From Thiohalocapsa sp963698775 (lineage in GTDB: Bacteria > Pseudomonadota > Gammaproteobacteria > Chromatiales > Chromatiaceae), in NCBI GenBank assembly GCA_963698775.1, contig CAVOSE010000001.1, positions 46,177 to 110,176 on the forward strand: DNA of 64,000 nucleotides, written 5' to 3'. Position numbers and translations under genes: made by a program. A model generated the notes under the pieces. The model did not search any database. It was not told the origin of the DNA and saw nothing but the letters and a program-made list of their open reading frames with translations. Below, in pieces: positions 30,469-41,245 of the stretch (its first letter is position 1; every line of letters starts with the position of its first letter).

Positions 30469-31599
30469 CTACAGGCCCATTTTCTCAAAAAAGCTCTTGA
30501 CCCCATCGACCCAGGTGCTGGAGTGCGGGCTGTGGTGTTTTCCGCCCGCGCTGACGCTCTCTTCAAATTCTCGCAACAGCTCCTTTTGGCGTTCCGTGAG
30601 GTTGACCGGGGTCTCTACCAGCACCCGGCAGATCAGGTCGCCGACCGGCCCACCGCGGACCGGTTTCACGCCCTTGCCGCGCATGCGGAACATCTTGCCC
30701 GTCTGGGTGCCGGCAGGCACCTTGAGCACGACCTTGCCGTTGAGGGTCGGTACCTGCATCTCACCGCCCAGCGCGGCGGTCACGAAGCTGATCGGCACCT
30801 CGCAGAACAAATGGCTCTCTTCACGGGTGAAGATCGCGTGTTGCTGGACGTTGACTTGTACGTAAAGGTCCCCGGGGGTCCCGCCGTGTTCACCGGCCTC
30901 ACCCTCGCCCGCCAAGCGAATACGGTCGCCGGTATCGACACCGGCGGGCACCTTGACCGATAGGGTCTTTTCCTCACGCAATCGCCCAGCGCCACGGCAA
31001 TGGCTGCACGACTCCTCCACCACCTTCCCCGCACCGCGGCACTGTGGACAGGTCTGCTGAATAGAAAAGAACCCCTGTTGCATGCGCACCTGACCGTTGC
31101 CATGACAGGTCGGGCACTCCTTGGCCTTGGTCCCGGGCTTGGCGCCGCTGCCGCCGCAGTGGTGACACTCGACGGTGGTGGGAATGCGGATCTTGACTTC
31201 AGTACCGGCAACCGCGTCCTCCAACGAAAGCGACAGGTCATACCGCAGATCGGCACCTCGATGGGTACGACGACCGCCGCCGCGTCCACCGAAGATGTCA
31301 CCGAACACGTCGCCAAAGATGTCGGAAAAGCCGCCGGCACCGAAGTCCCCGGGACCGCCGCCGACCCCCTGACCGCTGACACCGGCATGCCCGAACTGAT
31401 CGTAGGCGGAACGCTTGCGGGCATCCGACAGCACGTCGTGGGCCTCTTTGGCCTCTTTGAACTTGGCCAACGCCTCGGTATTGTCCGGATTACGGTCCGG
31501 GTGGTACTTCATCGCCAGCCGGCGAAAAGCCTTCTTGATATCCTGCTCGCTGGCGTTGCGGCTGAGGCCTAGAATCTCGTAATAGTCGCGTTGGGACAT
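30469..31599 (-). CDS. dnaJ: Chaperone DnaJ
   Basis: DnaJ delivers unfolded proteins to DnaK and triggers its ATPase. The 376-residue protein has the J domain with HPD in KYHPDRN, the Gly-rich linker, and four zinc-finger repeats (CHHCGGSGA, CPTCHGNGQ, CPQCRGAGK, CSHCRGAGR). The C-terminal substrate-binding domain follows (VKVPAGVDTGDRIRLAGEGE). Length matches E. coli DnaJ (376). It is the last gene of the hrcA-grpE-dnaK-dnaJ set, 236 bases after dnaK with a strong hairpin in between. Confidence 0.98.
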   Translation of the reverse strand: MSQRDYYEILGLSRNASEQDIKKAFRRLAMKYHPDRNPDNTEALAKFKEAKEAHDVLSDARKRSAYDQFGHAGVSGQGVGGGPGDFGAGGFSDIFGDVFGDIFGGRGGGRRTHRGADLRYDLSLSLEDAVAGTEVKIRIPTTVECHHCGGSGAKPGTKAKECPTCHGNGQVRMQQGFFSIQQTCPQCRGAGKVVEESCSHCRGAGRLREEKTLSVKVPAGVDTGDRIRLAGEGEAGEHGGTPGDLYVQVNVQQHAIFTREESHLFCEVPISFVTAALGGEMQVPTLNGKVVLKVPAGTQTGKMFRMRGKGVKPVRGGPVGDLICRVLVETPVNLTERQKELLREFEESVSAGGKHHSPHSSTWVDGVKSFFEKMGL

Positions 31600-31682
31600 G
31601 GCTCGTCTTCAACTTCCGGTCTTGGTGCATTCGCGCGTCAGCCTGGAGCCGCCAACCTCGGCCGTCGGCCTCAAACGAGAGT

Positions 31683-31726
31683 GGCGAAGCCGGCAACGGG
31701 CCGGCGGGCACCGTGCCGGCTTCGCC
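31683..31726 (-). terminator. Strong hairpin between dnaK and dnaJ
   Basis: A perfect 13-bp GC-rich stem (GGCGAAGCCGGCA / TGCCGGCTTCGCC) lies in the 236-bp dnaK-dnaJ gap. There is no T-run, so partial termination or an mRNA processing and stability site is more likely than a full stop. It could lower dnaJ relative to dnaK. Confidence 0.5.
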
Positions 31727-31835
31727 GGTGGGACAATGCGATTGGATGAGTGGGAATCAGGGTCAGCGGAATTCCAATGGGGCGTACCGCCGGCGGCGTT
31801 CCTTGTCGCGCGGTCGGTCGCCGTCGGCGCCAGAC

Positions 31836-33788
<1,953 letters not shown>

Positions 33789-33943
33789 GGTGTTTCTCCG
33801 CTGCAAATCGATTAAACGCTGTTGGTTATGGATCCGGGTGGACCGAGTTGCCAAGCCTGATTGCCGTCCAGTTGGGGCAAAACCCTGTCGTTCTCAAGCC
33901 TACTCCGGACCAGCTTGCCGGCACGCCAAGCGCGCCGGCCTGG

Positions 33944-34576
33944 CTATGCCTGTTTCGAGACCATGACCAATGCCGGACGCATTAGCCTGCCGTTGAGCAG
34001 ATAGCCGCTCTGGATCACGGCGGTGACGGTGTTCGGCGGCAGATCGGCCCTTGGCTGCACGGACATGGCCTGGTGGAATTCCGGATTGAAGGCCTCGCCC
34101 TCCGGGTGCACACGCTCGACACCGAACTTGCTCATGGCGTCGCCGAGCTGTTTCAGCGTGAGTTCAGTACCTTCCCGTAGCTTGCCGACATCCGCATCCG
34201 CCTCGGTCGCCGCCGCATAGCCAAGTTCGAGACTATCGCGCACCTGCAATAGCTCCTTGACGAAGCCCTCAAGGGCAAATTTGTGCGCATTCTCCAGCTC
34301 CTTGGATTGGCGGCGTTTCATGTTCTCCATCTCCGCGCGGACCCGCAGGAGTTGATCGCGGTCTTGATCGGCGCGGGCGCGCGCATCTTCGAGCAGCATG
34401 TGCAGCTCGGCGGGATCGGCAGCGGCCCCCTGATCACCCGCGGCGCCGTCGCCCGTGCCCTCTGGCGCCGCCGATGCACTCGTGTCGCCGGCCTGGCCAA
34501 AGGCTGATTTGGCGCCGGGCAGGTCGGCCTCGGCGCGTTCCTGCTCGTACTGCGCTTGTTCGTCTTGCTCCTTCAT
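33944..34576 (-). CDS. grpE: Nucleotide exchange factor GrpE
   Basis: GrpE releases ADP from DnaK. The 210-residue protein has a long acidic, disordered N-terminal part (Gln/Glu/Ala-rich, about 60 residues) and then the long helix (ALEDARARADQDRDQLLRVRAEMENMKRRQ). The GrpE core follows: GVERVHPEGEAFNPEFHQAMS and VIQSGYLLNGRLMRPALVMVSK. It is the second gene of the operon, 100 bases after hrcA. Confidence 0.97.
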   Translation of the reverse strand: MKEQDEQAQYEQERAEADLPGAKSAFGQAGDTSASAAPEGTGDGAAGDQGAAADPAELHMLLEDARARADQDRDQLLRVRAEMENMKRRQSKELENAHKFALEGFVKELLQVRDSLELGYAAATEADADVGKLREGTELTLKQLGDAMSKFGVERVHPEGEAFNPEFHQAMSVQPRADLPPNTVTAVIQSGYLLNGRLMRPALVMVSKQA

Positions 34577-34676
34577 GCTCTTGTACCTCTCCGAGGGGTC
34601 GGCGGCGCCGCGACCTGAGCCCTGGGTAGAGGACTCCGACGGGCACCGGGAACAGACCCCAGTCTCTGCCAGTGGG

Positions 34677-35756
34677 TTAATGTTGTCTTAGCGCCGCCGC
34701 CAGCAGCCGAGCCGTGACGTCGACAACCGGAATCACACGCTGATAATCCATGCGCGTCGGGCCGATCACTCCGAGCACACCGAGCACCTGATTCTCGACC
34801 CGATAGGTGGTCGTCACCAGGCTGCAATCGTCAAGCAGCTCGTAGCCCGATTCGTGGCCGATGAAGATCTGCACCCCGTCCGCCGCGATACAGCGGTCGA
34901 GCAGGTCCAGGATCTGCCGCTTTTCACTGAATGCCTCGAACAGCGACTTCAGCCGCTCGATGCTCGCGAGCTCCTCGAACTCCATTAAATTGGTCTGCCC
35001 GGCAATGAGCAGATCGTCCTTGTGCTCGGCGGATGCCACCACCCGTTGCGCCATCTCCACCGCGCGCAGCATCAACGCGTCCATGCTGCGATGCGTCTGC
35101 TTGAGGTCTGCCATCAGGCGACGGCGCACCTCGCCCATGTCCTGCCCGGTGAACATCGCGGTCAAAAAGTTTCCCGCCTCCACCAGCTGGGCCGGCGAGC
35201 ATTCCTTATCGGTATGAATGACGCGGTTGTGCACCTCGCCTTCGCCGGTGACCAGGATAGCGAGCACGCGCGTCCCGGACAGTGACAGAAATTCAATCTG
35301 CCGAAACAAGTCGTGCCCATGGCGCGGCACCATGACCATCCCTGCCATGTGCGTCAAGCCGGACAGCAGGCGGGACGCGGACTCGATCAGGACCTTGGCG
35401 TCATCGCCGGGCGCAAACCCCGAACGCAGCGTCTCCACGTCCTGGTCTTCCATCGGCAGCACCGTCAGCAAGCTGTCAACGAAGAGCCGATAACCGGATA
35501 CCGTGGGTACCCGTCCGGCGGAGGTGTGGGGGGACGACACCAACCCCATCTCCTCCAGATCGGACATGACGTTTCGCACGGTCGCCGGACTGAGGTCCAG
35601 ACCCGTATCCTTGGCCAGAGTGCGGGACCCAACCGGCTGTCCGTCGCGAATGTGGCGCTCGATCAGCACCTTCAGAAAGTGCAGCGCACGCTCACTGATC
35701 TGCCCGCCGCCCTTGAGGCTGACTTGGGGATCGTTTGATCGAGAATTCCCGCTCAC
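34677..35756 (-). CDS. hrcA: Heat-inducible repressor HrcA
   Basis: HrcA binds CIRCE operators and represses chaperone operons, losing activity when chaperones are busy. The 359-residue protein has the N-terminal winged helix (LDLSPATVRNVMSDLEEMGLV, SAGRVPTVSGYRLFVD) and the GAF-like core (LVTGEGEVHNRVIH, VIGPTRMDYQRVIPVVD). The GTG at 35756 starts it; no clear ribosome site is seen. A perfect CIRCE element lies 52 bases upstream, so hrcA-grpE-dnaK-dnaJ is autoregulated. Confidence 0.97.
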   Translation of the reverse strand: MSGNSRSNDPQVSLKGGGQISERALHFLKVLIERHIRDGQPVGSRTLAKDTGLDLSPATVRNVMSDLEEMGLVSSPHTSAGRVPTVSGYRLFVDSLLTVLPMEDQDVETLRSGFAPGDDAKVLIESASRLLSGLTHMAGMVMVPRHGHDLFRQIEFLSLSGTRVLAILVTGEGEVHNRVIHTDKECSPAQLVEAGNFLTAMFTGQDMGEVRRRLMADLKQTHRSMDALMLRAVEMAQRVVASAEHKDDLLIAGQTNLMEFEELASIERLKSLFEAFSEKRQILDLLDRCIAADGVQIFIGHESGYELLDDCSLVTTTYRVENQVLGVLGVIGPTRMDYQRVIPVVDVTARLLAAALRQH

Positions 35757-35807
35757 AATAATGTCAAGGAGGTGCCAACCGACTGCCGCAATGATTCGGG
35801 TGATCGC

Positions 35808-35834
35808 TTAGCACTCTCAGAAGGAGAGTGCTAA
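35808..35834. promoter_or_regulatory. CIRCE operator (HrcA binding site)
   Basis: TTAGCACTC at 35808-35816 and GAGTGCTAA at 35826-35834 are separated by 9 bases, an exact match to the CIRCE consensus. On the minus strand a TTGACA box (35844-35839) sits just upstream of it. The site is between hrcA and the divergent nadK, so it could touch both promoters, but repression of hrcA is the established role. Confidence 0.97.
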
Positions 35835-35980
35835 GCTTTGTCAATCTATGGTTTGCGGCGGAAACTGTCAAGCAGGGGCCACGACAATCGCGGCAATTTG
35901 CGCCGAAGCCATCGACCAGTTGGCGGTCCGTTGGGCGCGTGCTAACGTTCCGGTTCTTTCGTCCCAGCCCTCGGCACCTC

Positions 35981-36856
35981 ATGTCCTCGTTTCACACCGC
36001 AGGCATTATTGGCAAGCAGCACGATGAGCCGCGGGTCAGGGCCACCATTGACCGCCTCGCGGAGCATCTGCGCCGGCGCGGCCTCGAAGTCTATTTCGAG
36101 GCGACGACCGCGAGCATGGTCGGCGTCGCGGACGGGCTTGAACTCAACGCGCTAGGCACACGCTGTGACCTTGTGGTGGTGGTCGGCGGCGACGGTACCT
36201 TTCTCCACGCGGCACGGGAATTGGCCGAACTCGACGTCGCCCTGGTCGGCATCAATCTGGGCCGCCTCGGTTTTCTGGTGGACGTCTCACCAGACAACGT
36301 CGAGCGCCGCCTCGATCAAATCCTCGACGGCGAATTCGACGACGACTCACGCACCTTGCTCGATACCCGCATCAATGGCGTGCGCGGGCGCGCGCTGAAC
36401 GACATCGTCGTGCACAAGTGGAACTCGGTGCGCATGATCGAGCTGGAGACCTACATCGACGGTCAGTTCGTCAACGCCCAACGCTCCGACGGCATCATCG
36501 TCGCCACCCCGACCGGCTCCACCGCCTATGCCCTATCCGGCGGTGGACCACTGATCCACCCCGGCCTCGATGCTCTACTGCTGGTCCCCATTTGTCCGCA
36601 TACGCTCAGTAATCGACCGCTGGTGGTGCCCGGCGGGAGCCGCATCGAGTTCCGCATCTGCGACTTCGAGGCGGACCAGGTGCGCCTGACCTGCGACGGT
36701 CAGGTCGACCTGCCGCTGGCCGAGGGCGCACCGATCCTGATCGAGCGCAGCCCGCACCGAGCGCGGCTGCTGCATCCCCGCGACCACGATCACTACGGCA
36801 TCCTGCGCGCAAAGCTCGGTTGGGGCGGGCATCCCGGACCCGACCGGCACTGTTGA
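35981..36856 (+). CDS. nadK: NAD kinase
   Basis: NadK makes NADP from NAD and ATP or polyphosphate. The 291-residue protein has the GGDGT signature (VVVGGDGTFLHAARELA), GINLGRLGFLVDV, DGIIVATPTGSTAYALSGGGP and PHTLSNRPLVVP, all typical. The ATG at 35981 gives the usual start (FHTAGIIGKQ); the open frame upstream crosses the CIRCE element. It is divergent from hrcA, and recN follows 76 bases later, a common pairing in proteobacteria. Confidence 0.97.
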   Translation: MSSFHTAGIIGKQHDEPRVRATIDRLAEHLRRRGLEVYFEATTASMVGVADGLELNALGTRCDLVVVVGGDGTFLHAARELAELDVALVGINLGRLGFLVDVSPDNVERRLDQILDGEFDDDSRTLLDTRINGVRGRALNDIVVHKWNSVRMIELETYIDGQFVNAQRSDGIIVATPTGSTAYALSGGGPLIHPGLDALLLVPICPHTLSNRPLVVPGGSRIEFRICDFEADQVRLTCDGQVDLPLAEGAPILIERSPHRARLLHPRDHDHYGILRAKLGWGGHPGPDRHC

Positions 36857-36932
36857 CGCCGAACCGCCGGCACCCGGTGCCGTCGCGGGCCGGAACTTCG
36901 ATCACGTCGCCACCCAATCCCGAACCGAGACC

Positions 36933-38615
36933 ATGCTCACCCACATCGTCATCAAGGACCTGGTGATCGTCAGCGGCCTGGAACTGGACCTGGCCGACGG
37001 CATGACCACGCTGACCGGTGAGACCGGCGCCGGCAAATCGATCCTGATCGACGCCCTCGGCCTAGCCCTGGGCGAGAAGGCCGACGCGGCAATGATCCGC
37101 TCCGGCTGCGAGCGCGCCGAGGTCAGCGCCGGCTTCGACCTCGACCACTGCCCGCAAGCCAGAGACTGGCTCCTCGAACAGGCCCTGGACGACGGCGACG
37201 AGTGCCTGATCCGGCGCGTGCTGGTGCGCAAGGGACGCGCGCGCGCCTTCATCAACGGGCAGTCGGCCAGCGGCGCGCAATTGCGGGCGCTGGGCGACCT
37301 GCTGGTCGACATCCATGGCCAGCACGCCCACCAATCACTGCTGCGCCCTGCCGCCCAGCGCGTCTTGCTCGACGCCTACGGCGGCCATCAGAACGCGGCC
37401 GCCGAGGTGGCGGACCGCCATCGTCGCTTCCGCGACCTCGACGGTCGCTGGCGCACCCTCACCGCCGCTCGGGACGAGCGCGCCGAGCGCATCGACCTGC
37501 TGCGCTACCAGGTCAACGAGCTCGACGACCTGGCACTTGCCGACGGCGAACTCGACGAACTCGACGCCGAGCAACGCAGACTCGCCAACCTGGGCAACCT
37601 CCAGGGCACCGCCGCGGCGCTGGTGGAACTGCTCTACGAAGGTGCCGGTGAGGAGAGCATCGCACTGCGCGACCAGTTGGGCCACGCCGCCAGTGAATTG
37701 GCGGACCTGGTCGACATCGACCAGCGCCTGCACGAGACCCGCGAGCTGATCGATGGCGCCCTGGTGCAAGTGGGAGAGGCCGCCGCCAACCTGCGCCAGT
37801 ATCTCGACGAACTCGACATGGATCCGGCCCGCCTGAACGAGGTCGAGGATCGGCTCGGGCGAATCCACGACCTGGCCAGAAAGTACCGTGTGCTGCCGGA
37901 ACAGCTCCCCGACGCACTGGCGGAGCGACGCGCCGAACTTGAGGCGCTGGAGCACGCCGATCACTCGCTCGGTGATCTCGCCGGCGAGCGCGACACCGCG
38001 CGCACCGAACTGCTCGCCAGCGCCTCCGCCCTCAGCGACGCCAGACGCGCGACCGCCGAGCGACTGGGCGCGACCGTCACCGCGGCCATGCAGGAACTCG
38101 GCATGGCGGGCGGGAGCTTCGCCGTCGAGGTCGTCAGCACCGATGCGGACGGCGTCGGCGCCAACGGACTCGACAGCATCGCCTTTCAAGTCAGCGCCAA
38201 CCCCGGCCAGCCGCTGCAGCCGCTGGCCAAGGTCGCCTCCGGCGGCGAGTTGTCGCGCATCAGCCTCGCCATCCAGGTCGCCACCGCCGAGGTCGGCAGC
38301 ATCCCGACCCTAGTCTTCGACGAGGTCGACGTCGGCATCGGCGGTGGCATCGCGGAGATCGTCGGCCGCTTGCTGCGCCGCCTGGGCGAGGCCCGCCAGG
38401 TGCTCTGCGTCACCCACCTGCCCCAGGTCGCGGCCCAGGCCCACCAGCAGCTCAAGGTGCAGAAACAGGCCTCCGACGGTCAAACCTACACCCAGATTCA
38501 GCCCCTGGCCAAGGACCAGCGCATCGACGAGATCGCGCGCATGCTCGGCGGCACCGAGATCACGGCCACGACCCGCGCCCACGCAGCCGAGATGCTCGGC
38601 GCCACGGGCAACTGA
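36933..38615 (+). CDS. recN: DNA repair protein RecN
   Basis: RecN is an SMC-like ATPase that helps repair double-strand breaks. The 560-residue protein has the Walker A motif near the start (MTTLTGETGAGKSILIDALG), a long coiled-coil middle rich in Asp, Glu and Leu, the signature KVASGGELSRISLAIQ, and Walker B in TLVFDEVDVGIGGG. Length matches the family (E. coli 553). No LexA box was recognised upstream. Confidence 0.97.
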   Translation: MLTHIVIKDLVIVSGLELDLADGMTTLTGETGAGKSILIDALGLALGEKADAAMIRSGCERAEVSAGFDLDHCPQARDWLLEQALDDGDECLIRRVLVRKGRARAFINGQSASGAQLRALGDLLVDIHGQHAHQSLLRPAAQRVLLDAYGGHQNAAAEVADRHRRFRDLDGRWRTLTAARDERAERIDLLRYQVNELDDLALADGELDELDAEQRRLANLGNLQGTAAALVELLYEGAGEESIALRDQLGHAASELADLVDIDQRLHETRELIDGALVQVGEAAANLRQYLDELDMDPARLNEVEDRLGRIHDLARKYRVLPEQLPDALAERRAELEALEHADHSLGDLAGERDTARTELLASASALSDARRATAERLGATVTAAMQELGMAGGSFAVEVVSTDADGVGANGLDSIAFQVSANPGQPLQPLAKVASGGELSRISLAIQVATAEVGSIPTLVFDEVDVGIGGGIAEIVGRLLRRLGEARQVLCVTHLPQVAAQAHQQLKVQKQASDGQTYTQIQPLAKDQRIDEIARMLGGTEITATTRAHAAEMLGATGN

Positions 38616-38744
38616 GCCCGCATCCCCCACCCGAATGTTTCCGGGCCAGATCCCGCGCACCTCTATGGCTTGCGAACTTTGGTTAAATAGGCGAGCATTG
38701 AGTTTGTTTTATTTAGATAATCCTTGAGGGGCCGTGAAAGCATC

Positions 38745-40280
38745 ATGAGCGAGCCATTGACAAGCCCGAACCGCTCGTTTGCACGACTTGTCGAGCGCAG
38801 TGGCGGCATACCGCGTCTCCTTCCGTCCCTGCTCGCCGTCACCGCGCTGCTCGCGCTCGGCGGCTGTGGCGGAGGCCCGCAGGTGCGGGAAGACGCCGCC
38901 GTCGCAAAGCCCCAATACGAGACCAGCGGCCAGTTTCCAGTCCCGGTCGAAATCCAGCCCAATGTCGACTTCTGGCGGCACGTCTATGGGGTCTGGGGTC
39001 GAAACCAAGTCGCCTTCCACGACGACGAGCACATGGGCATCGTCTACGAAGTCGGCGAACTGCCCGGCCCGATCAAGGAGAGTTACACCAGCGACCAAAA
39101 GGCCTGGGTGAAAGCGCGCAAGGCGATGTACCGCGACCGACTGCGCATACTCGAGCAGAAGATCCGGACACGCGCGCCGCTAACGACCTCCGACAAACAA
39201 TTACTGGCGGTCATCGAAAAAGGCGGCAATCGGGGGGACATCTACGGTGCCGCGGATCGGGTGCGCAGCCAGCGTGGCGTGCGCGAGCGCTTCAAGCGCG
39301 GGCTCGAGATCAGCGGCCGCTACGACACCTCTTTTCGCGAGATTATGCGCTCCAAAGGTGTACCTGAGGATCTCGCCTACCTGCCCCATGTCGAGTCCTC
39401 ATTCCAGACCCATGCCCGCTCCAGCGTTGGCGCGGCCGGCATCTGGCAATTCATGCCGGCGACCGGGCGCGACTACGGCATGCAGGTCGATGGCACCATC
39501 GACGAGCGGCTCGACCCCATCATCTGCGCCGATGGCGCCGCCCGCTACCTGTCGGCGGCTCACCGCAAGCTGGGGAGCTGGCCTCTCGCCATCACCTCCT
39601 ACAACCACGGCAAGGGCGGTGTGGCCAACGCGAAGGCTCAGTACGGCAACGACATCGGCCGCATCGTCAAGCACTACGACGGGCGAGCGTTCGGCTTCGC
39701 GTCGCGCAACTTCTACGCCTCGTTCGCCGCGGCACGCGAGGTCGCCGGACACCCCGAGCGCTATTTCCCAGAGGGCGTGAACTACGATCAGCCCTGGTCC
39801 CATGATCGGCTGGTGCTGCGCAGCCCCATGCCGGCCCCGCATGTGGCCAAGCACTATGGTGTCTCTACAGCAAGCCTCGCCACCGCGAATCTGCATTGGC
39901 GCGACCGGGCAACCTCTGGCCGTTCACTTCTGCCGGCGGGCAGCACCGTGTGGCTGCCGCCGGGGAGCATGCGCCGCGTTGCCGCGCAACCGCCCGCGTA
40001 TCGCAAGCCGGTCACCGCCCCACCGAGCCCGACCTTGGTCGCCCACAACCAGAAAGCCCCCAAAGCGACCGCGGCCAGCAAGCCCAAGCCGGCCAAGGCC
40101 GCCAAGGCAACCGCCGCGGCCAAGTCCGCCCCCAAATACTATGTTGTGAAACCGGACGAAACCCTCTACCGCGTCGCCCTCAACAATGGCATCTCGGTCG
40201 CTCAACTCCGCAAGCTCAACCGCCTTGGCCCGAACGACAACACCATCCGGGCAGGCCAGCGCCTCAAGGTCGGCAGCTAG
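38745..40280 (+). CDS. Membrane-bound lytic murein transglycosylase (MltD-like)
   Basis: This 511-residue envelope lipoprotein (signal ending in the lipobox LALGGC) cuts the glycan chain of peptidoglycan. The SLT domain has the catalytic Glu in LPHVESSFQTHARSSVGAAG, then WQFMPATGRDYGMQVD and ITSYNHGKGGVANA. An Ala/Lys/Pro-rich linker leads to one LysM repeat at the end (YYVVKPDETLYRVALNNGIS), which binds the glycan. MltD of E. coli has two LysM copies. ATG at 38745 is preferred; a TTG at 38724 is in frame. It is followed by the RAYT unit. Confidence 0.9.
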   Translation: MSEPLTSPNRSFARLVERSGGIPRLLPSLLAVTALLALGGCGGGPQVREDAAVAKPQYETSGQFPVPVEIQPNVDFWRHVYGVWGRNQVAFHDDEHMGIVYEVGELPGPIKESYTSDQKAWVKARKAMYRDRLRILEQKIRTRAPLTTSDKQLLAVIEKGGNRGDIYGAADRVRSQRGVRERFKRGLEISGRYDTSFREIMRSKGVPEDLAYLPHVESSFQTHARSSVGAAGIWQFMPATGRDYGMQVDGTIDERLDPIICADGAARYLSAAHRKLGSWPLAITSYNHGKGGVANAKAQYGNDIGRIVKHYDGRAFGFASRNFYASFAAAREVAGHPERYFPEGVNYDQPWSHDRLVLRSPMPAPHVAKHYGVSTASLATANLHWRDRATSGRSLLPAGSTVWLPPGSMRRVAAQPPAYRKPVTAPPSPTLVAHNQKAPKATAASKPKPAKAAKATAAAKSAPKYYVVKPDETLYRVALNNGISVAQLRKLNRLGPNDNTIRAGQRLKVGS

Positions 40281-40295
40281 TAGGCTGTCCTCTAT

Positions 40296-41212
40296 AAAGG
40301 GGTCAGATCCCTTATTGATGGTACACTACGTCGCAACCATCCAACCACGCCCTGTACCATGCCGCGCAAGCCAAGGTTCTTTCTGCCCGATGTTCCCGCG
40401 CACGTCGTCCAGCGCGGAAACAATCGGCAGCCGATCTTCTTCGGCGACGCCGACTACCACGCCTACTTGGACTGGTTGAGGCAAGCCGCGGAGCGTTGGT
40501 CGTGCAGGCTCCACGCGTATGTCCTGATGACCAACCACGTCCACCTGCTCCTGACACCGGCAGACACAGACAGCGTCAGCCGGACCATGCAGTACCTCGG
40601 CCAACGCTACGTCCCTTACATCAATCGCACCTATCAGCGCAGCGGGACGCTGTGGGAGGGTCGCTTCAAGTCCAGCCTAGTGCAGACGCAAGCGTACCTG
40701 CTCAGCTGTTACCGATACATCGAGCTCAACCCGGTTCGGGCCGGGATGGTGGAGCACCCGGGACACTACCGGTGGTCTAGCTACGCCCACAATGCGGGCG
40801 GCGAACCAAGCGACCTGCTCACCGAGCACGCGGAGTATCTCCAACTTGGGTCAACCGCCCAAGCACGTCAGCACGCCTACCAGGCCCTCTTCGCATCCGA
40901 ACCCCCGGCAGCAACCCTGAAGTCAATCAGGGAGTGCTTGCAAACCGGCACACCGCTTGGGAACGACCGGTTTCGCGAAACAATCGAAGCGACGCTAGGC
41001 AAACGAGTCGGGCGGACTCAGCGAGGACGGCCGAAACGAACCATCGACGAGCCCGAGGACACGCCTGACGCAACCGGCCAGCAACCGCTTGCAGAGATCT
41101 AACCAGACCGTCCACAGCCCGACACGATCGAAGCGCGCTCGGCCTCCAAGGTGGAGCCAACACCTTTTGCAGTAAAGGCGCAAATAGGCTAAAGGGCTCT
41201 GACCCCTTTTTA
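40296..41212 (+). mobile_element. RAYT transposase unit bounded by GGGGTCAGA inverted ends
   Basis: The left end AAAGGGGTCAGATCCCTTA (40296-40314) and the right end, read on the minus strand, AAAAGGGGTCAGAGCCCTTT (41211-41192), are inverted partners of about 20 bp around one transposase gene. Each end is also a small palindrome (AAGGG/CCCTT), as expected for hairpin targets of Y1 transposases. The unit sits between mltD and the sucrose-phosphate synthase gene and interrupts nothing obvious. Confidence 0.75.
40359..41102 (+). CDS. REP-associated tyrosine transposase (RAYT, Y1_Tnp)
   Basis: This 247-residue single-strand transposase of the IS200/RAYT group starts PRKPRFFLPDVPAHVVQRGNN. It has the HUH pair in MTNHVHLLLTP and the region YRYIELNPVRAGMVEHPGHY with the nucleophilic Tyr. 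These enzymes nick hairpin-forming DNA and are thought to spread REP sequences. All key residues are present, so the gene looks intact. The C-terminal 60 or so residues (from SIRECLQTG) are Arg/Lys-rich and likely bind DNA. Confidence 0.9.
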   Translation: MPRKPRFFLPDVPAHVVQRGNNRQPIFFGDADYHAYLDWLRQAAERWSCRLHAYVLMTNHVHLLLTPADTDSVSRTMQYLGQRYVPYINRTYQRSGTLWEGRFKSSLVQTQAYLLSCYRYIELNPVRAGMVEHPGHYRWSSYAHNAGGEPSDLLTEHAEYLQLGSTAQARQHAYQALFASEPPAATLKSIRECLQTGTPLGNDRFRETIEATLGKRVGRTQRGRPKRTIDEPEDTPDATGQQPLAEI

Positions 41213-41245
41213 ATTGATAGGCAGACTAACTACAGTGGCCAAGCA

